Positions 25,701 through 33,654 are shown, numbered from the stretch's first letter. The stretch is 64,000 bases of DNA from Gammaproteobacteria bacterium (GCA_029880855.1 JAOUNS010000010.1:100212-164211); one strand, 5' to 3'. Notes: generated by a model not told the origin, from the letters alone. Made by a program: numbers and translations.

Positions 25701-25820
25701 CAAAACTACTGCGCTTGGTGATACTGTGTTAAAAATGAACTCAAAATGCTCATTTACTCCGTGTAAATTCCGCTTTTTCGTTCATTTTTGCCTTGTCTCA
25801 CCAGCGCTCGTAACGTTTTG
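25701..25820. repeat. 120-bp near-palindromic element between eno and ftsB
   Basis: The two ends are inverted copies: CAAAAC at 25701 pairs with GTTTTG ending at 25820, CGCT/AGCG and GGTGA/TCACC follow, then AAAAATGAAC at 25731-25740 pairs with GTTCATTTTT at 25780-25789. The inner part also folds (AAAATG against the CTTTTTC side). Size and structure are those of a non-coding, MITE-like or REP-like repeat; it could also act as a terminator for eno. No coding potential is seen. Confidence 0.7.
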
Positions 25821-25853
25821 CGATCGCTTCAAACACCATTAGAGGAACTGACC

Positions 25854-26123
25854 ATGCGGCTGATGACCGGAATCCTGCTTGCACTGTTTGCCATGTTGCA
25901 ATATGACCTGTGGGTGGGTGAGGGCAGCATGAGCGCCGCCTGGCGGCTTGAGGCTTCGGTGAAAGAGCAACAACAGGTCAACAACCGGCTCAAGGAACGA
26001 AATGCCGGTTTGTCAGCCGAGGTGGCCGATCTTAAACAGGGCACCGATGCCATTGAAGAACGCGCCCGCAGTGATCTGGGTATGGTGAAAAAGGATGAGA
26101 CCTTTATTCAAGTTGTAGAGTAG
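25854..26123 (+). CDS. ftsB: Cell division protein FtsB
   Basis: Small bitopic divisome protein that pairs with FtsL and binds FtsQ. One membrane helix lies at residues 5-20, then a coiled coil (EQQQVNNRLKERNAGLSAEV) and the family C-terminal segment EERARSDLGMVKKDETFIQVVE. The ATG at 25854, 5 bases after AGAGGAA, gives 89 residues, typical for FtsB. Its place between eno and ispD is conserved. Confidence 0.93.
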   Translation: MRLMTGILLALFAMLQYDLWVGEGSMSAAWRLEASVKEQQQVNNRLKERNAGLSAEVADLKQGTDAIEERARSDLGMVKKDETFIQVVE

Positions 26124-26146
26124 CGGTTGTTTAGAGGTTGCTGAAC

Positions 26147-26275
26147 ATAACGCAAAGACGCCAAGGCGCAAAGAACGCAAAAGAAATTATTTTTGTGCAC
26201 AAAGTTGAATTAAGGTTTAACCAGGTTTCCTTTGTGATGAATTCAAGTCGACATGTAGGGTGGGTACTGCCCACC
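26147..26275. repeat. Dispersed-repeat remnant and hairpin upstream of ispD
   Basis: The 209-base gap between ftsB and ispD holds a single arm of a G/A/C-rich repeat (26147-26182, of the CGCAAAGACGCCAAGGCGC type) related to the paired arms at 27582-27716 and 53187-53340, here without its second arm. A hairpin GGTGGG-N5-CCCACC follows at 26259-26275, a motif often found in dispersed intergenic repeats. No gene is seen. Confidence 0.5.
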
Positions 26276-26331
26276 AAATCCATTAAAAGAGACTGTCCGG
26301 CGGGTGATGTCTGCCCGGTAATCAATTCACA

Positions 26332-27084
26332 ATGACAAACACAGCCGATACAAAATTCTGGGCCGTGGTGCCTGCCGCCGGTGTCGGTTCCCGGATGCGG
26401 GCCGATCTCCCGAAGCAATATCTGCCATTGCGTGACAGAACCGTCATTGAGCACACCCTGCATCGGCTTTCATTGATTTCCGAACTGAGCGGAATTGTCG
26501 TGGCTGTTGCCGAGAATGATCCCTGGTGGCACAAGCTGCATATCGATATCGCCAAGCCGATTATTGTTGCCAAAGGCGGGGCTGAGCGTTGTCACACGGT
26601 ACAAAATGCCCTGGCCGCACTCAATGGCAAGGCACAGGACAATGACTGGGTGCTGGTGCATGATGCGGCACGTCCATGTGTACAACCGGGTGATTTACAC
26701 ACATTAATCCGCACTCTGTCAGCACACCCGACAGGGGGATTGTTGGGGGTGCCGGTGCGCGATACCATGAAACGCACTGACACCGACAACCAGATACAGG
26801 CAACCGTGGATCGCAACCATCTTTGGCACGCACTGACACCACAGATGTTTCGCTTTGGCATGTTACAGCAGGCCCTGCAAAAGGCGCTGGACGATGAGGT
26901 CCTGGTCACAGACGAAGCCTCAGCTATGGAATATGCCGGGTATCAACCCATCATGGTGGAGGGCTGTGGCGACAACATTAAAATCACCCGTCCCGAAGAT
27001 CTCGCCCTGGCGGGATTTTATATTGATCACCAAACCACGCAGGGGTTGTTGGGTTATCGGGACGGTATGGACGATGGAGGCTGA
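26332..27084 (+). CDS. ispD: 2-C-methyl-D-erythritol 4-phosphate cytidylyltransferase
   Basis: Third MEP-pathway enzyme; adds CMP to MEP. The nucleotide-binding loop PAAGVGSRMRADLPKQYLPL opens the protein. VLVHDAARPCV and the C-terminal TDEASAMEYAG, with EGCGDNIKITRPEDL, are family hallmarks. 250 residues. ispF begins 6 bases after its stop, the usual ispDF operon. Confidence 0.96.
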   Translation: MTNTADTKFWAVVPAAGVGSRMRADLPKQYLPLRDRTVIEHTLHRLSLISELSGIVVAVAENDPWWHKLHIDIAKPIIVAKGGAERCHTVQNALAALNGKAQDNDWVLVHDAARPCVQPGDLHTLIRTLSAHPTGGLLGVPVRDTMKRTDTDNQIQATVDRNHLWHALTPQMFRFGMLQQALQKALDDEVLVTDEASAMEYAGYQPIMVEGCGDNIKITRPEDLALAGFYIDHQTTQGLLGYRDGMDDGG

Positions 27085-27090
27085 GCCGGC

Positions 27091-27570
27091 ATGTCATCAC
27101 TGCGCATAGGTCAGGGTTTTGATGCACACCGTTTCAGCAGCGGCACACGGTTGGTGATCGGTGGTGTGAAAATTCCGTATGAGTTTGGTCTGGAAGCCCA
27201 TTCAGACGGCGATGTCCTCATCCATGCCCTGTGTGATGCCATGTTGGGCGCCCTGGCCCTGGGCGATATCGGCCGGCATTTTCCCGACACCAGCAAAGAG
27301 TACAAAGGCATCGACAGCCGCATCCTGCTGCGTCGCGTCATGGCACTGGTCAGCGCAAGAAACTACAAACTGATCAATGCCGACATGACCATCATCGCCC
27401 AGGCCCCGAAAATGAAACCCTATTTACTGCAAATGCGCGAAAACCTGGCGGAAGACCTCTTGTCCGACATGGACAAGATCAGCATCAAAGCCACCACCAC
27501 CGAACAAATGGGCTTCACCGGCCGAGGTGAAGGTATTGCGGTTCAGGCTGTGGTGCTATTGGAAAAGTAG
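27091..27570 (+). CDS. ispF: 2-C-methyl-D-erythritol 2,4-cyclodiphosphate synthase
   Basis: Cyclises CDP-ME 2-phosphate to MEcPP. Metal ligands are in GQGFDAHRF (Asp, His) and [20 protein letters not shown]. The trimer motif [16 protein letters not shown] closes the protein. 159 residues, as expected for the monofunctional enzyme. Confidence 0.97.
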   Translation: MSSLRIGQGFDAHRFSSGTRLVIGGVKIPYEFGLEAHSDGDVLIHALCDAMLGALALGDIGRHFPDTSKEYKGIDSRILLRRVMALVSARNYKLINADMTIIAQAPKMKPYLLQMRENLAEDLLSDMDKISIKATTTEQMGFTGRGEGIAVQAVVLLEK

Positions 27571-27581
27571 TTTTAAAACAT

Positions 27582-27716
27582 CAACGCAGAGGCGCAGAGA
27601 ACACAGAGTATTTTTTAATTATTCAACATTTCTAAAGTGTTATTACCATGAAAGACATTTTGTTTAAAAAATAATTAAAAATCTCTGCGCACTCTGTGTC
27701 TCTGCGCCTCTGTGTT
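27582..27716. repeat. Long inverted repeat between ispF and truD
   Basis: Left arm 27582-27608 (AACGCAGAGGCGCAGAGA core) pairs with right arm 27683-27716 (TCTCTGCGCCTCTGTGTT core). The A/T-rich inner flanks TTTTTTAATTATT and AATAATTAAAAA also pair. The arms match those of the element at 53187-53340. It sits in a gap, leaves no gene, and may form a terminator-like hairpin after ispF. Confidence 0.7.
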
Positions 27717-27736
27717 AGATCTTGAGTAAATAATAA

Positions 27737-28792
27737 ATGAACAAACCATATCCTTCTGTTGCTGATCTGGCCCATGCCTTTCCTCCGCTAACTGCCTCTG
27801 CCTTGTGGCGGGTGGAGCCGGAGGATTTTCAGGTGGATGAAGAACTCGGTTTTGAACCGGATGGGGAAGGGGAGCATGTCTTGTTGCAGATCCGCAAGCG
27901 TGACGCCAATACCGACTGGATTGCAAAAAGACTGGCGCGCTTTGCCGATGTAAAGCCGATGGATGTGAGTTATGCCGGCATGAAGGATCGCTATGCCGTG
28001 ACCACCCAATGGTTCAGTGTGCGCCTGGCCGGTAAATCCAACCCGGATTGGGACAGCTTCAATGATGATGAGGCACAGGTCCTGCAATGGCATTTGCATA
28101 AACGCAAACTCAAGCGCGGCAGCTTGCGCGGCAATCGGTTTGTGATCCTGTTGCGAGAAGTTAAAGGTGAACGTGCCGAACTGGAACAACGCTTGTCTGA
28201 TATTGCCGGCACCGGTGTGCCCAACTATTTTACTGAGCAACGCTTTGGTCGTGATGAACAGAACCTGCCACAGGCCGAAGCGATGTTAAGCGGCGCAAAA
28301 CGCGTCAAGGATCGCAACAAACGCAGTATCTATTTATCCGCAGCACGATCATTTTTATTCAACCAGATCCTGTCTGCCCGCGTCACACAACGGACCTGGA
28401 ATCAGATCCTCCCCGGTGAAATCGTCATGCTGGCCGGGTCACGCAGCAGTTTTATTGCTGACGAAGTGGACGATACGCTACGGCAACGTCTCGCCGAATG
28501 GGACATCAACCCCAGCGGCCCCATGCCCGGCGACAGCCGTGATCCTCTGCCGGCGCATGAACTGACCATCCTCGAACCCTGGCAATCCCTCTGTACCGGA
28601 CTGAAAAACGCCCGCGTCGACGTTGATCGCCGCGCCTTGCGTCTGCGAGTGCAGGATTTGAAGTGGGAGTTTGTTGGGGGGGATCAGTTGAGGTTGGAGT
28701 TTGGATTGGGGAAGGGTAGCTATGCCTCGGCGGTGGTGAGGGAGTTGATGGAGGTGGTGGTTCCTGAGCGGGATTTTTCTCCAAAATCATAA
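27737..28792 (+). CDS. truD: tRNA pseudouridine(13) synthase TruD
   Basis: Makes pseudouridine 13 in tRNA-Glu. The catalytic Asp is in the motif SYAGMKDRYAVTTQWFSV. GNRFVILLR, PNYFTEQRFGRD and the C-terminal LRLEFGLGKGSYASAVVRELM fit TruD. The TRUD insertion domain lies at about residues 155-300. 351 residues. In related genomes surE would follow directly; here it is 16.4 kb away behind an accessory block. Confidence 0.96.
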   Translation: MNKPYPSVADLAHAFPPLTASALWRVEPEDFQVDEELGFEPDGEGEHVLLQIRKRDANTDWIAKRLARFADVKPMDVSYAGMKDRYAVTTQWFSVRLAGKSNPDWDSFNDDEAQVLQWHLHKRKLKRGSLRGNRFVILLREVKGERAELEQRLSDIAGTGVPNYFTEQRFGRDEQNLPQAEAMLSGAKRVKDRNKRSIYLSAARSFLFNQILSARVTQRTWNQILPGEIVMLAGSRSSFIADEVDDTLRQRLAEWDINPSGPMPGDSRDPLPAHELTILEPWQSLCTGLKNARVDVDRRALRLRVQDLKWEFVGGDQLRLEFGLGKGSYASAVVRELMEVVVPERDFSPKS

Positions 28793-28893
28793 ATAAGTTC
28801 CCTCTCCCTACGGGACAAAATTATATTGCCCACCGGAAAACCTTTTAAAATGCATCACTCCCGGCATCCTGCCTCCCGCGACACCTGATCAAA

Positions 28894-28911
28894 GTCCGTT
28901 CTCGAACGGAC
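28894..28911. repeat. Perfect 8-bp-stem palindrome
   Basis: GTCCGTTC, a 2-base loop, and GAACGGAC. It lies downstream of truD, directly in front of repeat element A, and could be part of that element or a weak terminator; there is no T-run. Confidence 0.4.
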
Positions 28912-28920
28912 GAAATCCTG

Positions 28921-29160
28921 TTCCGCCCGCCGCTACGCGGCTGTGGCGGGTCACTTTCTCTTGCGCGGCCAAGAGAAAGTAACCAAAGAGAAGGCCGCCC
29001 TCGCCGGTGTGTGCCCGTGGTTGTCATTGAATTTCTTCCTGTCATTGGCAGAAGGACCATCCCTGGCCCTCTGCCAATGTGCGGCATCCATGCCGCAACT
29101 GAATAGATAACACCAAAGAAATTCAATACCAACCACACACCGGCGAAGGGGATGATCCTC
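28921..29160. repeat. Structured repeat element A, copy 1
   Basis: A non-coding element shared with 58991-59225. The first about 88 bases are nearly identical in the two copies and contain an 11-bp hairpin (ACTTTCTCTTG/CAAGAGAAAGT). The rest folds as an outer stem (left arm 29002-29036, right arm 29116-29145) enclosing two hairpins: 29043-29079 (10-bp stem CATTGGCAGA/TCTGCCAATG) and 29080-29097 (TGCGGCAT/ATGCCGCA). The arms differ from copy 2 in sequence but pair within each copy. No ORF in it has coding character. Confidence 0.75.
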
Positions 29161-29206
29161 AAAGCTGGTCATGGATTAATCAACAAGGGCCGTGTATTTA
29201 TTATTC

Positions 29207-29405
29207 TCCGCTTGACCTCTCAGCATGATGCTCGTAACGTCAGGAAATTGCAGGTGTTTCTGCGATATGGGAAATTTTTCCACATAACACACTGAAGTAA
29301 ATTCTTGTTTTAGCAGGCCAAGATGTTGTTTTTGAAAAGTATATAAATGTTTGCTAATGAACTCGATAGGGTTTTATTGGTAAATTAGTACGGATAATAT
29401 AGTTA
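29207..29405. repeat. Repeat element B, copy 1 (attI-like leader candidate)
   Basis: A 199-base sequence nearly identical to 30451-30649 and clearly related to 59276-59475. It starts at TCCGCTTGACCTCTC and the likeness stops at the GTTA ending at 29405, 17 bases before the next gene. In all three copies the sequences diverge at that GTTA, which is where integron cassettes join (G/TTRRRY). An attI-type role is inferred; no integrase gene is in the window. Confidence 0.65.
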
Positions 29406-29422
29406 GCTAGAAAATCAATATC

Positions 29423-29926
29423 ATGAACGAAAATGAGAAGAAAGCGTTGTATGAAAGATTGTACGTTTCTCTAAATGATCTTCATATGGCTAAACAATAT
29501 GCGGAATGGTTAATAAAAAAAGGATGGCATTCAGCGCCGTATGAGCGTCGAGGATCAATTTACATGCAGCAATCAGCATTTACTACTTCGTTAATAGTCA
29601 GTTATTGTCGTCCATTCACAAAAAGCAAAGGGTGGCCAAAGTTGCCGTCTGAGTTTGTTGTGTATTCTGCAGAAGAAAGCGTACTGCACAGAAAAATAAT
29701 GGACCTTAGGCATCAGGTATACGCTCACTCTGATAGTGAAAAATATTCAATTCGGCCTTGGAAGATCAGCGAGGATGTTTTTACTGATATTGTAGGAGAG
29801 CCTTTCAGAAGAGTTTCAGCAGATGAATGTGCGAAACTAGTAAAAATGATTGCTGGTGTATCTAAGCGTATTCGTCCGCGTTTGACTGTGCTTCAACGAG
29901 AATTGCTTGGTGAGAAAAATGCATAG
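29423..29926 (+). CDS. Cassette-borne hypothetical protein with HEPN-like RX5H motif
   Basis: A 167-residue protein I do not recognise with certainty. It is mostly helical, with Arg96-x5-His102 in LRHQVYAHSD, the R-X4-6-H pattern of HEPN RNases. No signal peptide or membrane segment. It lies immediately downstream of repeat B. Its stop codon is inside GCATAGC, which begins a truncated attC-like sequence, so it looks like the cargo of a damaged integron cassette. Base composition is A+T-richer than the core genes. A toxin or defence RNase is possible but only inferred from the motif. Confidence 0.7.
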   Translation: MNENEKKALYERLYVSLNDLHMAKQYAEWLIKKGWHSAPYERRGSIYMQQSAFTTSLIVSYCRPFTKSKGWPKLPSEFVVYSAEESVLHRKIMDLRHQVYAHSDSEKYSIRPWKISEDVFTDIVGEPFRRVSADECAKLVKMIAGVSKRIRPRLTVLQRELLGEKNA

Positions 29927-29962
29927 CAAGGTAAATGCACTCGGACGGCAAAAAGCGCGTAG
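29921..29962 (+). repeat. Truncated attC-like site (5' half)
   Basis: GCATAGCAAGG, then TGCACTCGGACGGCAAAAAG: this resembles the 5' half of common attC sites and the start of the complete site at 59987 (GCATAACAAG, with GCAAAAGGCGCG further in). The R'' box has TAGC in place of TAAC, and no complementary 3' half with GTTATGC follows. The site is therefore broken and probably inactive. Confidence 0.5.
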
Positions 29963-30062
29963 GTTTGGGGTGAAGAATGAACCCCAACAATAATATTAAC
30001 AATTATTTATTTGTCAATTCCGCAAACACAGGATGGTTAAGATCATGAATGTGAAAAACATC

Positions 30063-30367
30063 ATGATAAATTATAAGTTTGAAGAAGAAAAAATCGTGGC
30101 CTTGTATCTGGCAGATCTTATGGAAGATCACAAGGCAAAGGAACTGCTGGAAAGAGGATCTGTTTCAAATAGTGAAGAAGCAACGTATTTAAGCAAATTT
30201 TTTTGGAAGATGATGGAACTGTCTGAAGAGGAAAATCGCCCAGTCTGGGCATACCTTGCAAGGGAAATGCACAATTCTGGACAGAGAAGCTCTATAATAC
30301 CTTCGGCGGTTATCTGGAAAGCATTGGCTATGAGGTCGAGTGGAACAGGGAGATTGATAAAGCGTAG
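30063..30367 (+). pseudogene. Frameshifted copy of the 32888-33193 protein
   Basis: The DNA is about 90% like 32888-33193 by eye (MINYKFEEEKIVALYLADLMED against MINYKYEEEKIVALYLADLLED). Around 30239 this copy reads CGCCCAG where the other reads CGCCGCAG; the one-base difference throws the frame. After the shift, the other frame continues NAQFWTEKLYNTFGGYLESIG and meets a TAG at 30365-30367, the same place as the second copy. As it stands, the open frame runs on to 30392 with an unrelated tail. An upstream in-frame ATG at 30033 also exists. Function unknown. Confidence 0.6.
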
Positions 30368-30450
30368 AGACAAGGATATTTGCGGTCAATGAAAAAGCCG
30401 ACAATCAGCCTGCGCAAGTACCCGTGGTTATACTCTGACTATTAATATCT

Positions 30451-30649
30451 TCTGCTTGACCTCTCAGCATGATGCTCGTAACGTCAGGGAATTGCAGGTG
30501 TTTCCGCGATATGGGAAATTTTTCCACATAACACCCTAAAGTAAATTCTTGTTTAGCAGGCCAAGATGTTGTTTTTGAAAAGTATATAAATGTTTGCTAA
30601 TGAACTCGGCGGGGTTTTATTGGTAAATTAGTACGGATAAATATAGTTA
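30451..30649. repeat. Repeat element B, copy 2 (attI-like leader candidate)
   Basis: Nearly identical to 29207-29405, without an A element in front. It ends at GTTA of GTTATACC (30646-30653). The following cassette ends in GGTATAAC (32471-32478), the exact complement. That pairing is the rule for an integron cassette, whose first bases come from its own attC, so the junction at 30646/30647 is a well-supported insertion point. Confidence 0.7.
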
Positions 30650-30680
30650 TACCTTATGCAAGCGCCTGAGGGATTGATAC

Positions 30681-32477
30681 TTGATATTTGGAAAGTTTAA
30701 AAAGAAAACAAAAGAAGATGCCAGTATGGATACTATGGTAGTTGTCAGTAAAGATGAACTAGAGCCATATAGACAACCAATGGTTTTTCTCTTTGATTTT
30801 GAAAAGGAGGTTGTAGGGAAGTTAAAGGAGTTACGGATAAATAGCTACGAAGGAAGCTTTGGCTCTACTGTTAAAGTAAATAATAAGAATCATGAGGAAA
30901 AATTCCTAAGGCTTCATCATGACTATCCGGCGAACCTTCATGAATTTGATGTCGTCATGTTGGACTTAACAAACAACAAGTCTGAAAATTATGATCCCAG
31001 TCTGCATCAGTTGAAGAATACATCAGGGGACACTGCTCATGCTTTATTGAGCACATATCCTGAACAGATTTTCGACCCTCGCCCCCTTTCTATTAATATT
31101 GTCTCAAAAGATCTAAATGACCTTTTTGTTAAGAAATCGATAATTATTGCTTTTTGTGGGTCAGTAAATACTTCAGAGTACCAGTTTGTGGAAATTACCA
31201 GGCGTGGCGCCAGTATAACAAGCCGAAAGAAGTATTCTAATTTTAGTTTCTACCAAGATTATCCTGATTATCAATCTCGCCACGGGAAAAAAGTAAAACT
31301 TCCCGAAAAAGAATCAAAATTATCGCCGCTATTTCAGAAGCATCTTGATAATATTGACTTCGAAACGGTTTTTTACCATCCAACGGCCTGGAAAGATGGG
31401 AAAAGTCAAAAAATAGAAGATTTTGTTCCCCTGTTGCTCAACGAAAGGGACGAAATAGTTAGTTATGCTCATTTCGTTAAAAAGTGTATTGTGTTTGTTT
31501 TTCCTGATATAGCGGATAAGCCTAACTTCGTATCTGAGCTTTTTAAAACTTACCTTCCGGATGTTGTGCCTGAAATATTTCCTTTTCACGGTGAGTTTAA
31601 GTGGCTGGATGGTGGGGATTACCCTCTCCCAGGAGAAAAACAATTATTGCAGCAAAGAGCCGTACTTGAGGAGAAATTCAATAAAGATATTGCTGAGAAT
31701 GAAGATAAGTTAGCCTCCTTAAAAGTCAAATACAAATTTTTGTCTGATTTGATTACCGAGACTGGAGATGCTTTAGTCTCTGCCGTGGAAACATACTTGA
31801 AATGGCTGGATTTTGAATCAGTTGTTAATCTAGATGATACCGACCCAGATATTCGCGAAGAAGATATTCAAGTTGATTGCAAAGACCGCTTTTTAGTTGT
31901 TGAAATTAAGGGCATTGGCGGAACATCGACAGATAAAGATTGCTCACAGATTAGTAAGATAAAATATAGACGCGCTGAGCAACGGGGTAAGTTTGATGTG
32001 TTCGGACTATATATAGTCAATCACCAGCGATATATGCCACCGAAAACAAGAACTAATCCCCCGTTTACCGAGAATCAAATCAAAGATGCTAGTCATGACA
32101 AGCGTGGTCTTTTAACCACATATAATCTATATAAGGCATATTTTCTGATTGAAGAAGGAATCTCGCAAAAAGAAGATGTTAGAGAGTCACTCTTTAAAAC
32201 AGGTTTGATTACTTTAGAACCCGAAAACATAGAATCCATCGGCGTACCCCATGAACTTTTTATGGAAGGGCAAGTCGCTATTGTAAACTTAAGTGGTACA
32301 ATTCTAGCTGTGGGCGATACTTTGATCGTAAGAAAACAAGGCAATTACTCAATAGCCACAATAAAATCATTGCAAGTTAATGATAAGGGAGTAGATACCT
32401 GTAATGCTGGAGAGGTTGGCATAAAGTTAGATAGGAAATTGAAGAAGAATTCAGAGCTATTTGTTAAAAAGGTATAA
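30681..32477 (+). CDS. Cassette-borne protein with PD-(D/E)XK nuclease-like domain
   Basis: A 598-residue protein of no family I can name firmly. Residues 1-300 are of unknown fold. A coiled coil spans about 319-355. A restriction-endonuclease-like region follows (about 365-480) with candidate catalytic residues Asp395, Glu408 and Lys410 (VVEIKG). The C-terminal about 80 residues (VAIVNLSG, IATIKSLQVN, GEVGIKL) look like an EF-Tu domain-2-type barrel. The start is TTG 30681 with GAGGGA 7 bases upstream; ATG 30726 is an alternative. The TAA stop lies within the attC core (32471-32478). An anti-phage nuclease is plausible but not shown. Confidence 0.75.
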   Translation: MIFGKFKKKTKEDASMDTMVVVSKDELEPYRQPMVFLFDFEKEVVGKLKELRINSYEGSFGSTVKVNNKNHEEKFLRLHHDYPANLHEFDVVMLDLTNNKSENYDPSLHQLKNTSGDTAHALLSTYPEQIFDPRPLSINIVSKDLNDLFVKKSIIIAFCGSVNTSEYQFVEITRRGASITSRKKYSNFSFYQDYPDYQSRHGKKVKLPEKESKLSPLFQKHLDNIDFETVFYHPTAWKDGKSQKIEDFVPLLLNERDEIVSYAHFVKKCIVFVFPDIADKPNFVSELFKTYLPDVVPEIFPFHGEFKWLDGGDYPLPGEKQLLQQRAVLEEKFNKDIAENEDKLASLKVKYKFLSDLITETGDALVSAVETYLKWLDFESVVNLDDTDPDIREEDIQVDCKDRFLVVEIKGIGGTSTDKDCSQISKIKYRRAEQRGKFDVFGLYIVNHQRYMPPKTRTNPPFTENQIKDASHDKRGLLTTYNLYKAYFLIEEGISQKEDVRESLFKTGLITLEPENIESIGVPHELFMEGQVAIVNLSGTILAVGDTLIVRKQGNYSIATIKSLQVNDKGVDTCNAGEVGIKLDRKLKKNSELFVKKV

Positions 32478-32599
32478 CAAGTTGCTGCGCGCGGATATAA
32501 AAGGGGTCGGTGACAAATGATTGTCATTCTCAATTAAATTATTACATATTTGTCTTTCTCGTGGGCCCTTTTATTCTATGTGCTTACACGGCGTTTAAT
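32471..32599 (+). repeat. attC-like recombination site, complete
   Basis: An imperfect 129-base palindrome from GGTATAAC (32471) to GGCGTTTAAT (32599). Paired blocks include ATAAAAGGG with CCCTTTTAT and, inside, GACAAAT with ATTTGTC, so the strand can fold into one long hairpin as attC sites do. The 5' box is the exact complement of the cassette start at 30646-30653. The 3' box GTTTAAT departs from GTTRRRY by one base, so the next cassette boundary is less sure. Confidence 0.65.
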
Positions 32600-32610
32600 T
32601 TTGGTGGAAT

Positions 32611-32853
32611 ATGGACTTTTCATATAGAGACAAACAGTATATTCGCAATGGTTTAAAGATTTACCTTAAGCATCTTCAGTTGCACAGCGAAGAAGATAGT
32701 GTTTCTGATGAGAAATTTTCAGAAATGCAGGATGACATTGTATGGATCAGGGATCTGTTATTTGAAATAGAGAAAGACCTTGCAGAAATGAAAATGAATG
32801 CACCGGGTGGTGCAAAGCTGTATACGCTCAACACTGACGAAGATAATAAATGA
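32611..32853 (+). CDS. Small hypothetical protein
   Basis: An 80-residue acidic, largely helical protein (MDFSYRDKQYIRNGLKIYL start), not recognised. The ATG is 11 bases after the preceding attC-like site, with GGTGGAA as ribosome site. It ends with ATTTAAC (32854-32860) overlapping the TGA, which resembles, with one mismatch, the expected complement of the cassette start GTTTAAT. It may be the cargo of a cassette whose own attC has decayed; no 3' half is visible. Confidence 0.55.
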   Translation: MDFSYRDKQYIRNGLKIYLKHLQLHSEEDSVSDEKFSEMQDDIVWIRDLLFEIEKDLAEMKMNAPGGAKLYTLNTDEDNK

Positions 32854-32887
32854 ATTTAACCCAAGGTACTGAAAAACAGGGTAATGC

Positions 32888-33193
32888 TTGATAAATTATA
32901 AGTATGAAGAAGAAAAAATCGTAGCCTTGTATTTGGCGGATCTTTTGGAAGATCGCAAGGCAAAGGAATTACTGGAAAGTGGAGTTGTATCCAGCAGTGA
33001 AGAAGCAACGTATTTAAGCAAATTTTTTTGGAAGATGGTGGAACTGTCTGAAGAGGAAAATCGCCGCAGTCTGGGTATACCTTGCAAGGGAAATGCACAA
33101 TTCTGGACAGAGAAACTCTATAACACCTTTGGTGGTTATCTGGAAAGCATTGGCTATGAGGATGAGTGGAGCAGGGAGATTGATGATGCGTAG
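32888..33193 (+). CDS. Hypothetical protein, paralogue of 30063-30367
   Basis: A 101-residue protein of unknown function, rich in Glu/Lys, with a helical N-terminus (EEEKIVALYLADLLED) and a C-terminus with NTFGGYLESIGYEDEW. It starts with TTG where the sister copy has ATG. The likeness between the two copies is confined to the reading frame, so this was a gene-sized duplication. The stretch RRSLGIPCKGNAQ is where the frames of the copies differ; which copy carries the original frame in the middle cannot be decided from two sequences. Confidence 0.55.
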   Translation: MINYKYEEEKIVALYLADLLEDRKAKELLESGVVSSSEEATYLSKFFWKMVELSEEENRRSLGIPCKGNAQFWTEKLYNTFGGYLESIGYEDEWSREIDDA

Positions 33194-33285
33194 TGGATAT
33201 TATGTCGGCTGAATTGTTTTTATGGCTTTTCGAATTTCAGGATAATAGAAATTTTTTCAGGTTTTATTTATTAAAAGGAAGATAA

Positions 33286-33654
33286 ATGAACTGTTTTAAT
33301 CATCCGGACAAACCGGCGATAGGAACTTGTAAGGCATGTAGTAAAGGGTTGTGTATGGAGTGTGCAACAGACCTTGGCCATGGGTTGGCATGTAAAGGTA
33401 TTCATGAAACAGAAGTTAATAATTTAAATATGATTGTTTCAAAAAGCGCCGAAATCTATTCGGCTGCCCCAAAGAATACTATGATTGCGCCATTTTTCTA
33501 TTTGTTTATGGGGTTGGTTTTTGCAGGCTTTGGTTATTTCTCAATGGGTGGGGTAACGGATTTACCTTTTGTCATGGGCATTGGTTTTATCGTGTTTGGT
33601 ATTGTGGTATTTGTGCGTAATCGCGCGATTTTTGGAGTAAAAAAGAACAAATAA
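33286..33654 (+). CDS. B-box-type zinc finger membrane protein
   Basis: 122 residues. The first about 40 hold a B-box-like zinc site: MNCFNHPDKPAIGTC, KACSKGLCMEC, then GHGLACKGIHE, with regularly placed Cys and His. Two hydrophobic helices follow (about 63-85 and 90-108), then a basic tail, so the finger faces the cytoplasm if the tail does. Such small zinc finger/two-helix proteins are common in proteobacteria and have no assigned role. GGAAG lies 6 bases before the ATG. Confidence 0.65.
   Translation: MNCFNHPDKPAIGTCKACSKGLCMECATDLGHGLACKGIHETEVNNLNMIVSKSAEIYSAAPKNTMIAPFFYLFMGLVFAGFGYFSMGGVTDLPFVMGIGFIVFGIVVFVRNRAIFGVKKNK

Noticed and set aside
28845..29172. Minus-strand open frames giving peptides such as RGRPSLWLLSLGRARESDPP
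   Set aside because: They lie inside structured repeat A; the same peptide recurs at 58873-59260 because the repeat recurs. No ribosome site or protein-like composition; such frames arise from hairpin-rich repeats.
29207..29405. Element B as an insertion sequence or group II intron end
   Set aside because: No terminal inverted repeats, transposase, reverse transcriptase or intron domain V-like hairpin; the constant GTTA junction fits cassette insertion better.
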